A stretch of 64,000 nt of DNA from Cytidiella melzeri (taxonomy: Eukaryota; Basidiomycota; Agaricomycetes; Polyporales; Irpicaceae): positions 47,808 to 111,807 of the forward strand of contig JABYQR010000129.1 in assembly GCA_022592445.1 (NCBI GenBank). The letters are read 5' to 3'. A model generated the notes under the pieces. The model was not told the origin of the DNA. It worked only from the letters and a program-made list of their open reading frames with translations, and did no database searches. Each line of letters starts with the position of its first letter. Within the stretch, counting starts at the first letter, position 1. The position numbers and the translations under genes are program-made. Positions 46,278-57,659 of the stretch are shown piece after piece.

Positions 46278-47560
46278 GCGTCTGACAATCCCCACCATCC
46301 TCTCTCTCTCTCCCCGCTACTCATTAACAACAACACCCTCCAAGATCAGCTCGACCGTCCACTCAACTCTCTGGGTACAGTCATAGACCTTAAGCAACGC
46401 CGCAATTACCTGTGCAAGTCTGTCCAACATGCCAGATTCACCCCAGACAACCGCGTACCTCATATTTGTGTACTTCTTTGCCCCACACTCTGCCGCCGTA
46501 TGCTGACTGTTTGTGTTGGCAATAGTACTCAGGTCCATTTTTGTGGTAAGTACACATTCAGCCTTGCTGGTAGAAGCGACGGGTGACCCTGACCACTGAT
46601 TTGTTTAGCAATGTGTGAGTGCAATCAAGGAAGCTTTCTTCACTCTTTGCTTCAATCACTGATTGTTGTCATGCAGACACTATTGTTGTTTGGGACTGGG
46701 CCATAGCACTGCCTAGAGAAATCATTTTGTGAGTGGTGCGGTAGCTTATTGCCCGATGCGCGTACACGGCGCTGACAATGTTTGCAGATATGGAAGAAAC
46801 ATTGGACGCCAGTCAAAGTCACGTACTTGCTCTGTCAGTGAGCCCTCGCAGTCACATGTGAAAACAACTTCAAGCTGACAGACTCCCGTCAACCAGCTAT
46901 TTCATTGCTTTGGTACCATAGCATTCCAGGTGATGCAATGGCAAGCACGAGTGTTTATTCTCACTGTTACTATTTTCAATACATTGCAACCGTTACCATA
47001 AACCTCAATGTGAGATTAACTGCCTGATACCCACTGCTATGTAGGGTATAGCAATATAAAGGCAGTGAAACACTAACACACCCCCTGAACACGGAGGGAC
47101 TAGGCACAAACATACTAGACCTTGAGTGAGGTGATTATATGTGTGAGTAGTAATAGGGGCGGAGTGAATATGTGATGCGAGTGGGCCTAAGAGTCCTAGG
47201 CTGTACCTGAACACCAATAAGAGGTGATGCAATGCGGCGTAAAGCAATGAGATGTGGTATAAAGCAACGAGATGAAACAAGATGCCGCATGAAGTGACAA
47301 GATGTAAAGAGTGCAAGTGGTAGGTGGATGCCGCACTACAACGAGGGGCAAGAGGAGGGGATTGGGTATGTAGATAAGTGCAAGAAACAACAGTGATGCA
47401 CGTCAAGGGATTTACAAGGCGTGAGGTAAAGAACCCAAGAGGGTAATGGTGGGGAAAGCTCAAAAGTTGAGTGAAACAATGAGAACAGGTTGCAAGGGAT
47501 GAAAGGAAAGGAGAAAACACAGTGAATCACAGTTGCCAAGTGAAAGAGAAATGTGGCTTT
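46278..47560. other. Repeat-rich stretch, no gene supported
   Basis: Frames on the minus strand are short or of biased composition. Around 47215-47330 degenerate tandem blocks such as AAGCAATGAGATG recur. A frame at 46317-46538 (AVVWGESGMLDRLAQVIAAL) may be a transposon remnant, unidentified. Confidence 0.4.
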
Positions 47561-47565
47561 AAAAC

Positions 47566-48088
47566 TGTCAAAGCGAGATTGTATCGCTGATTATCGGACA
47601 TCAGATCTATGGACAATATAGGATAGATATGTAGATAGATAAGATCAGATAGTACATAGCATGTGATTCCACCATCCTTATGGTCACACACGATGCGATA
47701 CTTGTACCATATGGCATTGTGTTCCAGTAGTTTACATGACTGAATAGCAGAAGTACCATGAGGCTTCTGCATGACTCATATTTCATATACCAAATGTATT
47801 GAGCTTACTAAAGGCTCAGTCAGCACCATTCAGTTATGTAGGATGCTCAGTCATTGCTTACATTCTCTATTCAGTAGTATTAGCAAGCAGGACTGTGCAT
47901 TACCAATCATTACTCATAGGATTACCAATCCTTACCAATCCTTACTCATATGACATTACTGTAGCATTAGTAATCTAGTTACAGACATGTATGTATACCG
48001 CTCCTAGAGAGCAGAGAAATAACAAGACACTTACTCCCAGAGTTAGTTGACTCTCCTAGTCATCCCCTACACTCGTAACTTTCAAACA
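47566..48088 (+). repeat. Copia-2 5' LTR
   Basis: 523 bp, TGTCAAAG to TTCAAACA. It contains short CCAATCCTTA repeats near its middle. The same segment recurs at 55534-56056. Confidence 0.93.
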
Positions 48089-48104
48089 GGTTATGAGCCC
48101 CGGC
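48089..48104 (+). other. Copia-2 primer-binding site (half tRNA-iMet)
   Basis: GGTTATGAGCCCCGGC follows the LTR without a gap and matches the same internal region of initiator tRNA-Met as in copia-1 and copia-3. Confidence 0.8.
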
Positions 48105-48612
48105 TTCTAACTCTTCTTACCACTCCTCTACTCTGAAACCATCCTCAAGCTCGACACTACACAACTGTTACTTCGTGAGTAACATTTCTTTCTACACATT
48201 GTAGGCCACTTTGTAGTAGAAGACCCAGTTGTAGTAGACTAAGCCTCGCCTTTCCTCGCCCATTATTCCCATAACTATTTTCTACAGAATTGCCCCTGCT
48301 TTCTTACCCCTGGAACACGCGCACAGTCACATCCAATCGGTAGCCTACACCTCACAAGTGTTCTTGGCTTGTGATTCACTATCAGAATCACGCACCTACT
48401 CGGACAAAGCCCAATAAGGTGGCGTCCAGAGGTGATCAAAAGGGTCTTTTGTCTTAGACAATTGGGAGGCTGTGAAAAGCGGTGAAAGGAGGGAAAGTAG
48501 GCGTCACCTTGAGCTCGTGACTCAGGGGACTAAAAGGGAGCTGTGTACGACGCACAGTTAACACCCTTGGCATTCCCAATTTGTCGGTTTTTGTAGAATT
48601 TAGTAGAGGCTT

Positions 48613-48888
48613 ATGTCGAACTTTGTTACTTTTGGTTTCACGGAGATTTTGTCTCCTGCACATTCGCATATTAGTTACGCGCGCTCTATTTGTTTCACCA
48701 TTGCTTATCATTTGGTTGAAGTCGAATTTGGGGATAATTTTCGTGAAGAATCTCTTGTGCAAGAGTTTTTCTCACAGTTTATTCCTTTCACAGAAATTCC
48801 TCGCACACTTCCGAGAATTATTTTCTGGATCGACACCAATAACCGACGAGCACTTCGACCCGCATTCCGTTTCACCCACGAATTTTAA
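48613..48888 (+). CDS. Copia-2 ORF1, conserved accessory protein
   Basis: This 91-codon frame starts with MSNFVTFGFTEI and has a homologue at 61492-61776 in copia-3. Shared residues include TFG-x-TEI, SY-x-R, Y-x-LVEVE, ESLV-x-x-F-x-S, IPRT and WI; identity is roughly 40 percent by eye. Many shared residues use different codons, which indicates selection on the protein. The family is not known to me, and copia elements normally have no gene here. The stop TAA is followed by two bases and then the ORF2 ATG, so ORF2 may be translated by reinitiation. It is intact and could encode a small folded protein. Confidence 0.7.
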   Translation: MSNFVTFGFTEILSPAHSHISYARSICFTIAYHLVEVEFGDNFREESLVQEFFSQFIPFTEIPRTLPRIIFWIDTNNRRALRPAFRFTHEF

Positions 48889-48890
48889 AC

Positions 48891-50150
48891 ATGCCCGCCC
48901 GCCGTACCAATGCTATCTTCAAAAGGGCTGAACAGCATTCCAGGAACTGGGAACAGTTTTTGGAAAGACGTACTGAGCGAGTTCGCCTGGCCGGAGGTAA
49001 CACTCTGCAAATTCGACAAATCGAACCGAACCAGCTAAGGTTCGATTACGATTGTGTAGAATCTACAACGGACCATCATCATCATACATTCTTCCTCAGT
49101 ACCATCCCAAACCATCAATGGCATACCGAGGCTAGAGAAGCTCGCCGCGCCGATCGAGAGGGGGGAAATCCGCAAAGCGCACAATCTAACAATTGTCGCG
49201 CCCCTCCTGCCACCTTCGGCCGCAAATCATTTCGCCCACGGCCGCGTCCACAGGAAGCGGTGAACCGTATAATCAACAACATCCGCAACTCCGTTCACGC
49301 AGACATGCGTCAAAGGGGGGACAATACTCCTCGACTCGCCGAGCTCTACGACGAGCAGCAACGCCGCCGCACCACCTCCCAGCCCCAAAGACAGCCAACC
49401 GCACCTCGTGGACGAGGTTTCCGCACCAATTACCGCGGACAAGTCCAATTCAAACTGGAGCAAGCCCGTGCCGCCCGTCGCAGCGAACGGAGCCAGTCTC
49501 CACTTCCTCGTCAACCACCTCTACCACGCACTCCTGCCGTACCCGTTAACGTTGAACAAGATGTCCCTATGGTTCCGCCGTCACCAGTCACCTCGAGCAC
49601 CACCACCGTCAACGAGCCCGTCGAAACTATCGAGGAGTTCTTTGGGGAAGAGCGCCCTGTCGCTCCAACCACTGAGCTTCATGATGCGAGCTCATATTGC
49701 TTCGAGTGGGACAAATTGACCGGGACTGCGTTGCAAAACGCACAGGATGTCGCCGACAAGATCTGGGATGGCAAGTTCACCGACGCTGAGCCACACATCA
49801 TGGATGCAATGTCTTTCATCACGGACAATAGTGTGGTGCTCAAGTCAAACATCAAAGGAGGAGGCTGTCGCCTGTTATTTGCGCTTGAAGAGGACCAGAT
49901 CGAGTCGTACAAATTTATTGCAGCATCAGCTCGAGTTGCAATAATGATACGACATGGTTTTGTCTGGTATTGCACAGATGGGGAACGGGAACCATTCCAG
50001 CTCCGACATGACGACTTCCACACTGCTATGCAGGTCGTCCAAGGCAACGACAAGTTCAGCGAGCAAAAGCTCGTTCAAATCATTGCCTGGCGCCTCAAGC
50101 AGAACGATGACTGGACCACAATGTCCGAAGAGGTCAAGGACCAAATTTGA
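48891..50150 (+). CDS. Copia-2 ORF2, basic low-complexity accessory protein
   Basis: The frame gives 419 residues. The first half is strongly basic and Arg-rich, with RPRPRPQEAVNRI and a RGRGFRTNYRGQ stretch like an RNA-binding RG region. The middle is Pro/Ser-rich. The last third is more ordered (SSYCFEWDKLTG, DAMSFITDNSVVLKSN, ASARVAIMIRHGFVWYC) and contains DDFHTAMQVVQGND, matched by ADFHTAMEVFNGRD in copia-3. A stop at 50148 is followed by about 33 open codons in the same frame up to 50254, rich in Glu, and copia-3 has an acidic tail there, so the frame may have been longer originally. Function unknown; nucleic-acid binding is an inference from composition. Confidence 0.65.
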   Translation: MPARRTNAIFKRAEQHSRNWEQFLERRTERVRLAGGNTLQIRQIEPNQLRFDYDCVESTTDHHHHTFFLSTIPNHQWHTEAREARRADREGGNPQSAQSNNCRAPPATFGRKSFRPRPRPQEAVNRIINNIRNSVHADMRQRGDNTPRLAELYDEQQRRRTTSQPQRQPTAPRGRGFRTNYRGQVQFKLEQARAARRSERSQSPLPRQPPLPRTPAVPVNVEQDVPMVPPSPVTSSTTTVNEPVETIEEFFGEERPVAPTTELHDASSYCFEWDKLTGTALQNAQDVADKIWDGKFTDAEPHIMDAMSFITDNSVVLKSNIKGGGCRLLFALEEDQIESYKFIAASARVAIMIRHGFVWYCTDGEREPFQLRHDDFHTAMQVVQGNDKFSEQKLVQIIAWRLKQNDDWTTMSEEVKDQI

Positions 50151-50294
50151 GACTGGTCACAGCCAGCTGAGGAAGGACAGATCGTCGAGCAGCCGACTGA
50201 GGAGAATGAGCTTCTCCAGATGTTGGACAGGATGGTAGCTAGAAATAGCAAGTAAACAGGCGACTGAAACTTGAGCAATTCCGCACATGTAACA

Positions 50295-50314
50295 TATAAA
50301 ATATCGCGATGTGT
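50295..50314 (+). promoter_or_regulatory. Conserved TATA-like block before ORF3
   Basis: TATAAAATATCGCGATGTGT is identical to 63231-63250 in copia-3, although surrounding non-coding sequence has diverged. A CGGTCA-TTTTCA-like stretch follows in both. It could be an internal promoter for ORF3 and gag-pol. Confidence 0.5.
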
Positions 50315-50546
50315 ATTTGTACATTTGTACACGGTCACTTTCAACAAGTTTCTGTAGTTGTACTTGTAGTACTTTTGTACCACCTTTCCTTCGTCTCTGC
50401 CGTCTTGTCGAATCGTTAGTAACGCGTCTTATGTTTCCTGTAGATAAACTTGTAAAAATCTGGCACCGCGTTGTAAACAACGAGATCACTTCTTTGATAC
50501 CATAAACAAGTGCGATACATCTTTTGTATTCTCTGAAAGATATCTC

Positions 50547-51085
50547 TTGTCTTGTGTCACTCAACCTTGTCCATATCGTCTATTTGGACAAGACAGAGCT
50601 GATTACTTTGAAGACACCGATCTAGTTGCTGTAACTCTAAAGAACGATACATTGCTCCTAACGACGAACAGCTCGGTGAGATCAATCCAGAGAATATCGG
50701 AGAAGAACCGCATCTTGATTGGGATCTTATTGTTAGCAACAATTCAACTCCATCCTCACCATCTCCAGAACCTCACACCAGAGAAGAAGAATCTATATCC
50801 GCGATCACAGCAGTTGCAGTTTCATCAGCGTCTACGTTAATCGAATCTCCGCCACGTCGATCAAAGGTAGACATACCAGATACGATCGAATCTGCATCAG
50901 AATCTGATTCTGAAGTAGAACATCTTCTAGACGAAGATAGTGACGTCGAGGACAACGCTCTTGAACCGCTTCTACCAGAAATACCCCTGTTGTCAACGAA
51001 TACTATAGTAGATTTCACGGAGAGGAGTTTGATATCGTATACTTCTTCTTACCATGAGTTCCGACGAAATCCAGAAGCTAGCTAA
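50547..51085 (+). pseudogene. Copia-2 ORF3, acidic accessory frame with one frameshift
   Basis: The conserved start region reads SCVTQPCPYRLFGQD (CETQPCPNRYRYS in copia-3). No ATG precedes it in frame in either element. Near 50640 the frame shifts by one base. After that an open, acidic, Ser/Glu-rich stretch (ESASESDSEVEHLLDEDSDV) runs to the stop at 51083-51085, overlapping the gag start at 51054 by about 30 bases in a different frame. A frameshifted or overlapping ORF3-gag arrangement is possible. Confidence 0.55.
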
Positions 51086-51692
51086 GGATGACAAACCAGT
51101 TCTTAAAGGCAATAACTATCAAGAATGGAGGATGGCTATGCAGGCCACTCTGATGTTCATTGATGGTTGGGACATTGTCACCGGAGCTAGCACGGAACCA
51201 GGCTCTCCTGCTGATGCAGCAGTGATTGCTAAATGGAAGACGTTGAATATACGAGCGGCTGGATACCTCTTGTCAAAGATTTCTTTCGATATTATCAAGT
51301 CCAAACTTGACGACGACAAGATCACTGATGCAAAGTACATCTGGGACACCATGAAGAAAGAGTACGAAAAGTCCAACGTACTCGAGAGCATGGTTGCGTT
51401 CAAGAAATTGAACAACCTGGTCTTTGATGAAAATCAAGAAATACGTCCTCAGATCGAAAAGTACCAGACCATGATCAAAGATGTCGCTACTGCTGGTCTC
51501 ACTCTTGACGACAAAATGAAGGCTTTCCTGTTGCTGGGAAAACTTCCTCCTTCATATGATCTTGCTTTATCCGCATACATCAGCACTATCGATGACCTGA
51601 AGAACTTGACCTTGAGTAACATCATTCCTAAGATTGAAGCCGAGGAAACTAGGCGTCTTTCTAACGAAGTAGGCACCTCTGCTTCAGGATAA
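51054..51692 (+). CDS. Copia-2 Gag N-terminal region
   Basis: The frame of 212 codons starts MSSDEIQKLAKDDKPVLKGN and carries the copia Gag pattern YQEWRMAMQATL, KYIWDTMKKEYEKSNVLESM, and KAFLLLGKLPPSYDLALSAY. It ends at a stop just before the zinc knuckle, which lies in another frame, so it is separated by a frameshift. Compared with copia-1 it is only distantly similar. Confidence 0.85.
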   Translation: MSSDEIQKLAKDDKPVLKGNNYQEWRMAMQATLMFIDGWDIVTGASTEPGSPADAAVIAKWKTLNIRAAGYLLSKISFDIIKSKLDDDKITDAKYIWDTMKKEYEKSNVLESMVAFKKLNNLVFDENQEIRPQIEKYQTMIKDVATAGLTLDDKMKAFLLLGKLPPSYDLALSAYISTIDDLKNLTLSNIIPKIEAEETRRLSNEVGTSASG

Positions 51693-51693
51693 C

Positions 51694-52358
51694 TCAAGTC
51701 AAGCGATTCAATAAAGGTTCAAAGAGATGTGACAGATGTGGCAAGACCAATCACTCTACCGAGGAGCACTGGGACACTAAACCGTCCAATAACAATACTC
51801 GGAAGAACAAGTCGTCTGGAGCGCAGAACAATCAGCAGCAGAACAAGAAGAAACAGGACAACAAGAATGGGAAAAAGGATCAGAAGGGAAAAGGAAAAGC
51901 ACGAGTTCAAAGTGTTAACGTAGAAACTATGCCTGTATTCGAGACTGAGTCTTTCAAATGATCACTGGTTCACTCTATTCCTCGCACGAGCGTGATACTG
52001 TCCAATGGCTTATTGACAGTGGCGCGAGTAGCCATATCACTAACCAATATTCTGACTTTGTACAATATTCCGCTGCAGTAAACCCGGATTCTGTTCGGTT
52101 GCAGGAAGGAAAATGTCACTTCAGATATTGGGAAGGGGGACTGTGATTATTGACTCAACGCTCAAAAATGGTGTAGTAAGCCGTGCCACCCTTCAGAACG
52201 TTCTTTATATCCCAGACGCAGTTACTCGATTCTTTGCACCTTGTAAGGCTTTGGCCAATGGCTATACAAGTCAAATCACAGCGAAAGGCTGGACTATACA
52301 ACACAAGGGCAAAGATTTCCTGTATGGAACTGTGACGACGCAGGCATGTACCACATAA
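51694..52358 (+). pseudogene. Copia-2 zinc knuckle and protease, frame-broken
   Basis: The knuckle reads CDRCGKTNHSTEEHW, CCHH instead of the usual CCHC, followed by a Lys-rich linker. The protease region has QWLIDSGASSHITNQYSDF (DSG active site) at about 52000-52060, then a frame change near 52125 to GRGTVIIDS. At least two frameshifts separate these blocks. Confidence 0.75.
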
Positions 52359-52419
52359 ATGCGCGCATAGTAAAGCGACAAGAGACAGTAGCAGCCATAA
52401 AGACCCTGATAATTATCTG

Positions 52420-53652
52420 TTGTGGCATAATAGGCTAGGACATCCGTGGAAGCGCATTGTTGAGAATCTTCACAAAGGGACTAAGGGATTACCTGAGCGT
52501 ATCTCTGTTCCGTCCTCAACTGCTCCATGCCACGGATGTGAACTTGGTCGAGGAAAGCAACTTCCAAAACCACCCTCTTTATCACGAGCCAAGGAGCCAC
52601 TAGAACTGGTTCACTCGGACTTAGTTGAATTTCCTTCGCTTTCGATTGATGGTTATAAGTACGCCATGACTCTCTTAGACGATGCTACTGGTATGGGGGA
52701 ACAATGTTACCTCAAGCATAAAAACCAAGCATTATCCGAGTTTAAGAGATGGAAAACATGGGCGGAAAACCAGACTGGTCAAAAGATGAAGAAGTTTCAC
52801 AGTGATAGGGGTACAGAGTTCTTGAATGATGAGTTCACTAAATACCTACATCAGTATGGTATAGAACGTCAGACATCCACGCCTTATTCACATCAGCAGA
52901 ATGGTAGAGCGGAACGATGGCAGCAGACAATTGTTTATAAAGCAGAAGCCATGCGTCACCACGCTGGTCTTTCTAACGGCTTTTGGAAGTTGTCATGCGA
53001 GGCTGCCGTATACGTTTATAACCGCCTACCAAGTCAGCGTCTTAATTGGCACACACCTATTGAGAAATTTTTGGGTGAAAAACCTGATATTTCTCGCCTT
53101 CGTGTATTTGGATGTCGCGCATACGTCTTTATACACAAGGAACGTCGTCAGAACAAGCTGTCTGCCAAGGCAGCTCCTATGATATTCGTTGGATATGAAC
53201 CTGGTCTTAAGGGTTACCGGTTCTGGGATAAACAACGGATAGTCTTAGCGACCGACGTAAAGTTTGACGAGAATACTTTCCCATATCGTACCGATCTTGA
53301 TACTTCTCTTTCCAAACAACCCCAATCCGACGATAATCCACAACCTCTACATGATATCGATTTACCTTTTGTTGATGAGGACATGATGCTGGTCACAATG
53401 AGCTTGATGATAGAGATGATAATCATCCAAGACAACAAGAACCGCAGAATCCTCCTCAGCAGCCTGTACCTCAGCCGAGAGCACCCAGTCGTAATACCCG
53501 CGGCACACCAGTCAGTAGACCGCAGCAAGCACTGCCTCAGCCTTCACGTTCAAACGCACGTCAACCAGTACAGCAGCAACCACCGTCTCGACCAAAGAGA
53601 TCAACTGCTGGAAAGAATCCTTCGCTTGGCTTTAATCCAGTCGACGAAGTGA
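52420..53652 (+). pseudogene. Copia-2 integrase
   Basis: The block starts MWHNRLGHPWKRIVENLHKG (GAG-pre-integrase His pair) with CHGCELGRGKQ. The DDE triad is visible as LVHSDLVEF, KKFHSDRGTEF and NGRAERWQQ. The copia-typical IFGCRAYVFI-like segment (RLRVFGCRAYVFIH) and KGYRFWDKQRI follow. The linker to the reverse transcriptase changes frame at about 53390, so the C-terminal part of this frame (after DEDMMLVT) is spurious. The catalytic core itself is intact. Confidence 0.85.
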
Positions 53653-53818
53653 AGCGTAATGAACAGGCAGTTGCACGCGATAAGGGTGTTGAAAAGCGAC
53701 AAAAGGAGCAAACGGCTAAATGGAGAGAATCAACGAAGCCAGCAGTACCTGGACCAGTAAGACGTACAGCGTCTAATCCAGTACCTGGATCTTCTAGATT
53801 ACCTTCGACACCGGAGGA

Positions 53819-55476
53819 ATGAACATTGATCTCCCATCTGATCTACCGAGTCAATCGGAGGGTCAATCTGAATCTCTAGAACATATATTGTCTTCATATG
53901 TCACGGCGTTCGCAATGAACGAATTTCCTCAGACTTGGAAACAAGCGATGAAAAGTGACAATAGAGATTTATGGTACGCTGCTGCACAAGACGAAATTGC
54001 CTCTCAAATGAAGAATGGCACTTGGAAGCTTGTTAAACGACCAGACCCTTCACGAAAAATAGTCAAATGCAAATGGGTCTTTGCAGTCAAATCTGACGGT
54101 CGTTACAAAGCACGTCTTGTAGCAAAAGGCTTCACGCAAGTTGAAGGAATCGATTATCAAGAAACCTTCTCACCAGTCGCACGTTTTGAGTCCATCCGCA
54201 CGCTACTAGCTATAGCTGCACTCGAGAATTGGGAAATCGAGGCACTGGACGTAAAAACAGCATTCCTGTACGGCGAACTGGATGAGGAAATCTATATGGA
54301 ACAACCAGAAGGTTTGTAGAGAAGGGAAAAGAGAACCATGTTTGTTTGCTTAAGAAAGCCATTTATGGACTTAAACAAGCTTCACGAACTTGGAATATCA
54401 AAATACACAATACGCTTGTAGCTTTAGGCTTTGAACGTATTGAGTCCGATGCTGGTGTATACATATATCACCAACAAGGGGGGACTTTGATGCTTATCCT
54501 CTATGTTGATGATATATTTCCTATTGGCAACGATAAAGCTGGGATCAAAGCACTCAAAACAAATCTCATGAATCAATATGAGATGCGTGACTTAGGAGAA
54601 GCAAAGCTAATCCTAGGCATGCAAGTGCATAGAAATCGTAAAGAGCGTACACTCTACCTTTCTCAAGGGTCGTACATTGAAGATGCTCTTAAACGTTTTC
54701 AAATGATCAATGCTAATCCTGCCCGTACACCTTTACCATCTGGACTAGAACTTCGTAAAGCAGATTCCGACTATACAGCGGAACATGAGCTTAGGAGTTC
54801 GTATCAAGCCTTGATTGGTACACTCATATATGTTATGATTGGTACTCGTCCCGACATTTCATATGCTGTCATACGTCTTTCTCAGTATATGTCAAATCCC
54901 ACTCAGATCCATATGAATGCTGCAAAGTACATACTCCGTTATCTACTTGGTACTCAGTCATATGCTATCAAGTATGATGGACGCAGCCAATCTGGACTAG
55001 TTGGGTACTCAGACGCAGACTGGGCTGAGAACAAAGACGATAGACACTCCACTACTGGCTATGCATTCCTTCTGGCCAAAGGCGCAGTGTCATGGGTCTC
55101 GAGGAAACAGAAGACCGTAGCACTCTCTTCAATGGAAGCAGAGTACATGGCATTATGCGACACAGCGAGGCAGTGTGCTTGGATACGTACTATGCTTACG
55201 GAATTGGATATGTCACCAAGAGGTCCCACTACGATCTATTGCGACAACCATGGTGCCATCTTCTTCACAAAGAATCCAAAGATTGAAGCTCGTTCAAAGC
55301 ACATTGACATTCGTTACCACTATGTTCGCGAGTTCATAAATGAAGACAAAAAGGCAGAACTCTATGCCATCCCAACTGAAGACCAAGTTGCTGATATTAT
55401 GACCAAGTCATTGGCATTTCAGAAACAGTCTAAATTCAGTGGGAGTCTTGGACTAGTGAACTTCACTGCACCCTAA
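53819..55476 (+). pseudogene. Copia-2 reverse transcriptase and RNase H, one frameshift
   Basis: The first block (53819-54319) holds [40 protein letters not shown] and [18 protein letters not shown] missing base at about 54315 breaks the frame just after EQPEG; the second block (54346-55476) resumes with KKAIYGLKQASRTW. The RT active site reads LYVDDIFPIG, and RNase H has GYSDADWAENKDDRHSTTGY and SSMEAEYMALCDTA, ending in FQKQSKFSGSLGL. Both halves are otherwise complete. Confidence 0.88.
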
Positions 55477-55524
55477 CGAGATGCTGTCATTCAAAGTAGC
55501 TCAAAGCAAAATGATGTTGGCATC

Positions 55525-55533
55525 AAGTGGGAG
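55525..55533 (+). other. Copia-2 polypurine tract
   Basis: AAGTGGGAG sits directly before the 3' LTR, the usual primer site for plus-strand DNA synthesis. Confidence 0.75.
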
Positions 55534-56056
55534 TGTCAAAGCGAGATTGTATCGCTGATTATCGGACATCAGATCTATGGACAATGTAGATTAGATATGT
55601 AGATAGATAAGATCAGATAGTACATAGCATGTGATTCCACCATCCTTATGGTCACACACGATGCGATACTTGCACCATATGGCATCGTGTTCCAGTAGTT
55701 TCCATGACTGAATAGCAGAAGTACCATGAGGCTTCTGCATGACTCATATTTCATATACCAAATGTATTGAGCTTACTAAAGGCTCAGTCAGCACCATTCA
55801 GTTATGTAGGATGCTCAGTCATTGCTTACATTCTCTATTCAGTAGTATTAGCAAGCAGGACTGTGCATTACCAATCATTACTCATAGGATTACCAATCCT
55901 TACCAATCCTTACTCATATGACATTACTGTAGCATTAGTAATCTAGTTACAGACATGTATACATACAGCTCCTAGAGAGCAGAGAAATAATAAGACACTT
56001 ACTCCCAGAGTTAGTTGACTCTCCTAGTCATCCCCTACACTCGTAACTTTCAAACA
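55534..56056 (+). repeat. Copia-2 3' LTR
   Basis: 523 bp. It differs from the 5' LTR at about nine positions, clustered partly near 55958 (TATACATACAG against TATGTATACCG). Confidence 0.93.
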
Positions 56057-56061
56057 AAAAC

Positions 56062-57659
56062 ACAAGGCAGTGAAAGAAATACAATATAAACACAGTGGCC
56101 AAGAGAAGGTAAAAATGGCTCGAAAGGAGGACGCAGTGAAATAACGCAGTAGGTTAAACGCAGTGAGGAACACAAGAGGGCTCGAGCACGCAACACAAAT
56201 AAGATATACACACCACAAGAAGGCTCGAGACGCAAGATACAAGGAGCGGAAGGCTTGAGGCGCAAGAGGCAAGGCTTGCAGAGGCAAACTTGTGGGGTGA
56301 AACACAGGGGGTGTCGTATTCTGGGCTACTTGAGGTAAAAACACACTGTGTATAAATACTATTGCAAAAAAGTCCATATCAAATTCAAGGTCCATGTGAG
56401 AGCGAGGCAGTGAGAGAGAGCAGTGTGAGATGAAACAAGGGGCAATCATGAAACTTGTCACAAGAACAAGGAGTACACTGCTTCTTATCAGCTAAACCAC
56501 AAGCATCCGATCAAACAAAGGCTTGGTGACTCAAGTCCACACGGGAGAGGGAGGCAGTGCAATGGAAACAAATCCTGGTAGTAACAAGTTTGGGGGATTG
56601 ATGAAGAGAGAGAGAGGCTGCTCAAGGTTCCTCTATTCATGAGAAGAGCTGCGGGATCCAAGGGCTCTCGAGTGACCAGGAGCTCTGCTTGTTTGCAAGA
56701 AGAGTGCCTCGTTTGAGCTTTGTTCAGCAAGGGGGCTGCAAGGAAACCAAGAGTGGCCAGAGAAAGTGCCAATGTGCTCGAGGCTGCCCAAAACCCGCCA
56801 GAGACACGGACAAGAACTTGCGTGAGAACGTGAACCATAACTCAAGGGAGCACAAGCTCGAGTGCCCAAAGGGCTGAGCCATAGACAATCTCGAGATGCG
56901 AGGTGCAAGGAGCAAGTCAGCTCGAGATGCAAGCTGTATGACAAGCTCGCAAAGCAAGCTGTAGAACCAGCTTGAGAAGCAAGCTTCAGAACCAGCTCTT
57001 GCGCAATCCTCGAGACATCTCGCGAGGGCTCTTGAGTGACAAGGAGCTTTGCTTGTTTGCGAGAAGGGGTCCTCGTTGAGCTTGTTGCATGTACAGCAGT
57101 TTCCAGGCATATCAGTGCATAGTTGTTGTTGCAACACCATGCAATGTAACTCATGAGTGGTGTATAACATTGAGACATAGTGTGATATAAACTACACATA
57201 CGATATTGCGCCATAATGCAATGTGAATGCATTATTAACTCGTCAGGTGCAAGATAAATATTTATAAACTGATATTTAATCCTTCAAACATTATATTGCA
57301 AGTCAGACTTCACATTGTTAGGTAAACTAATATAACTTTTTTGTCATTTTCCCAATGTATGAGTACATGAGCAGTGCAAAACAAAGGCAGTAAAAATGAT
57401 TAAGGTAGCAATGCAGCATTGGAAAACTGTGTATGGGTGCATGAACATTGCAAAATGTAGGAAAGAGGCTGTACATACATGCATGTGCCCATAACTTTTC
57501 ACATGCATAATATTCCAGAACACCATCAAATACAGAGATAGTATTGTATTGTGATGTGATGTAATGTAATGTGTTTAATGGTAATCACGTTCTAAAATTT
57601 TCTCCACAAGAGAGTGTTTAATGGTTTTTTAATGATATTCTGAGATTATATTGCATTAT
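56062..57659. repeat. Degenerate repeats rich in CTCGAG, no gene
   Basis: Imperfect short repeats around CTCGAG and CAAGCTCG recur through 56175-57010. One longer pair is clear: 56656-56731 and 57026-57088 share GAGTGACCAGGAGCT-like and GCTTGTTTGC-like segments. Minus-strand frames here are repeat products. Confidence 0.55.

Larger units (their letters stand above)
47566..56056 (+). mobile_element. Copia-2: 8.5-kb copia element with extra 5' reading frames
   Basis: Two 523-bp LTRs (47566-48088 and 55534-56056) bound the element, and AAAAC flanks it (47561-47565 and 56057-56061). The LTRs differ at about nine positions by eye (near 1.7 percent). The internal part begins with a half-tRNA primer site and ends with a polypurine tract. 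Between the primer site and gag lie about 3 kb with ORF1, ORF2 and ORF3, an arrangement shared with copia-3. Several frameshifts in gag-pol make it inactive. Confidence 0.95.
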
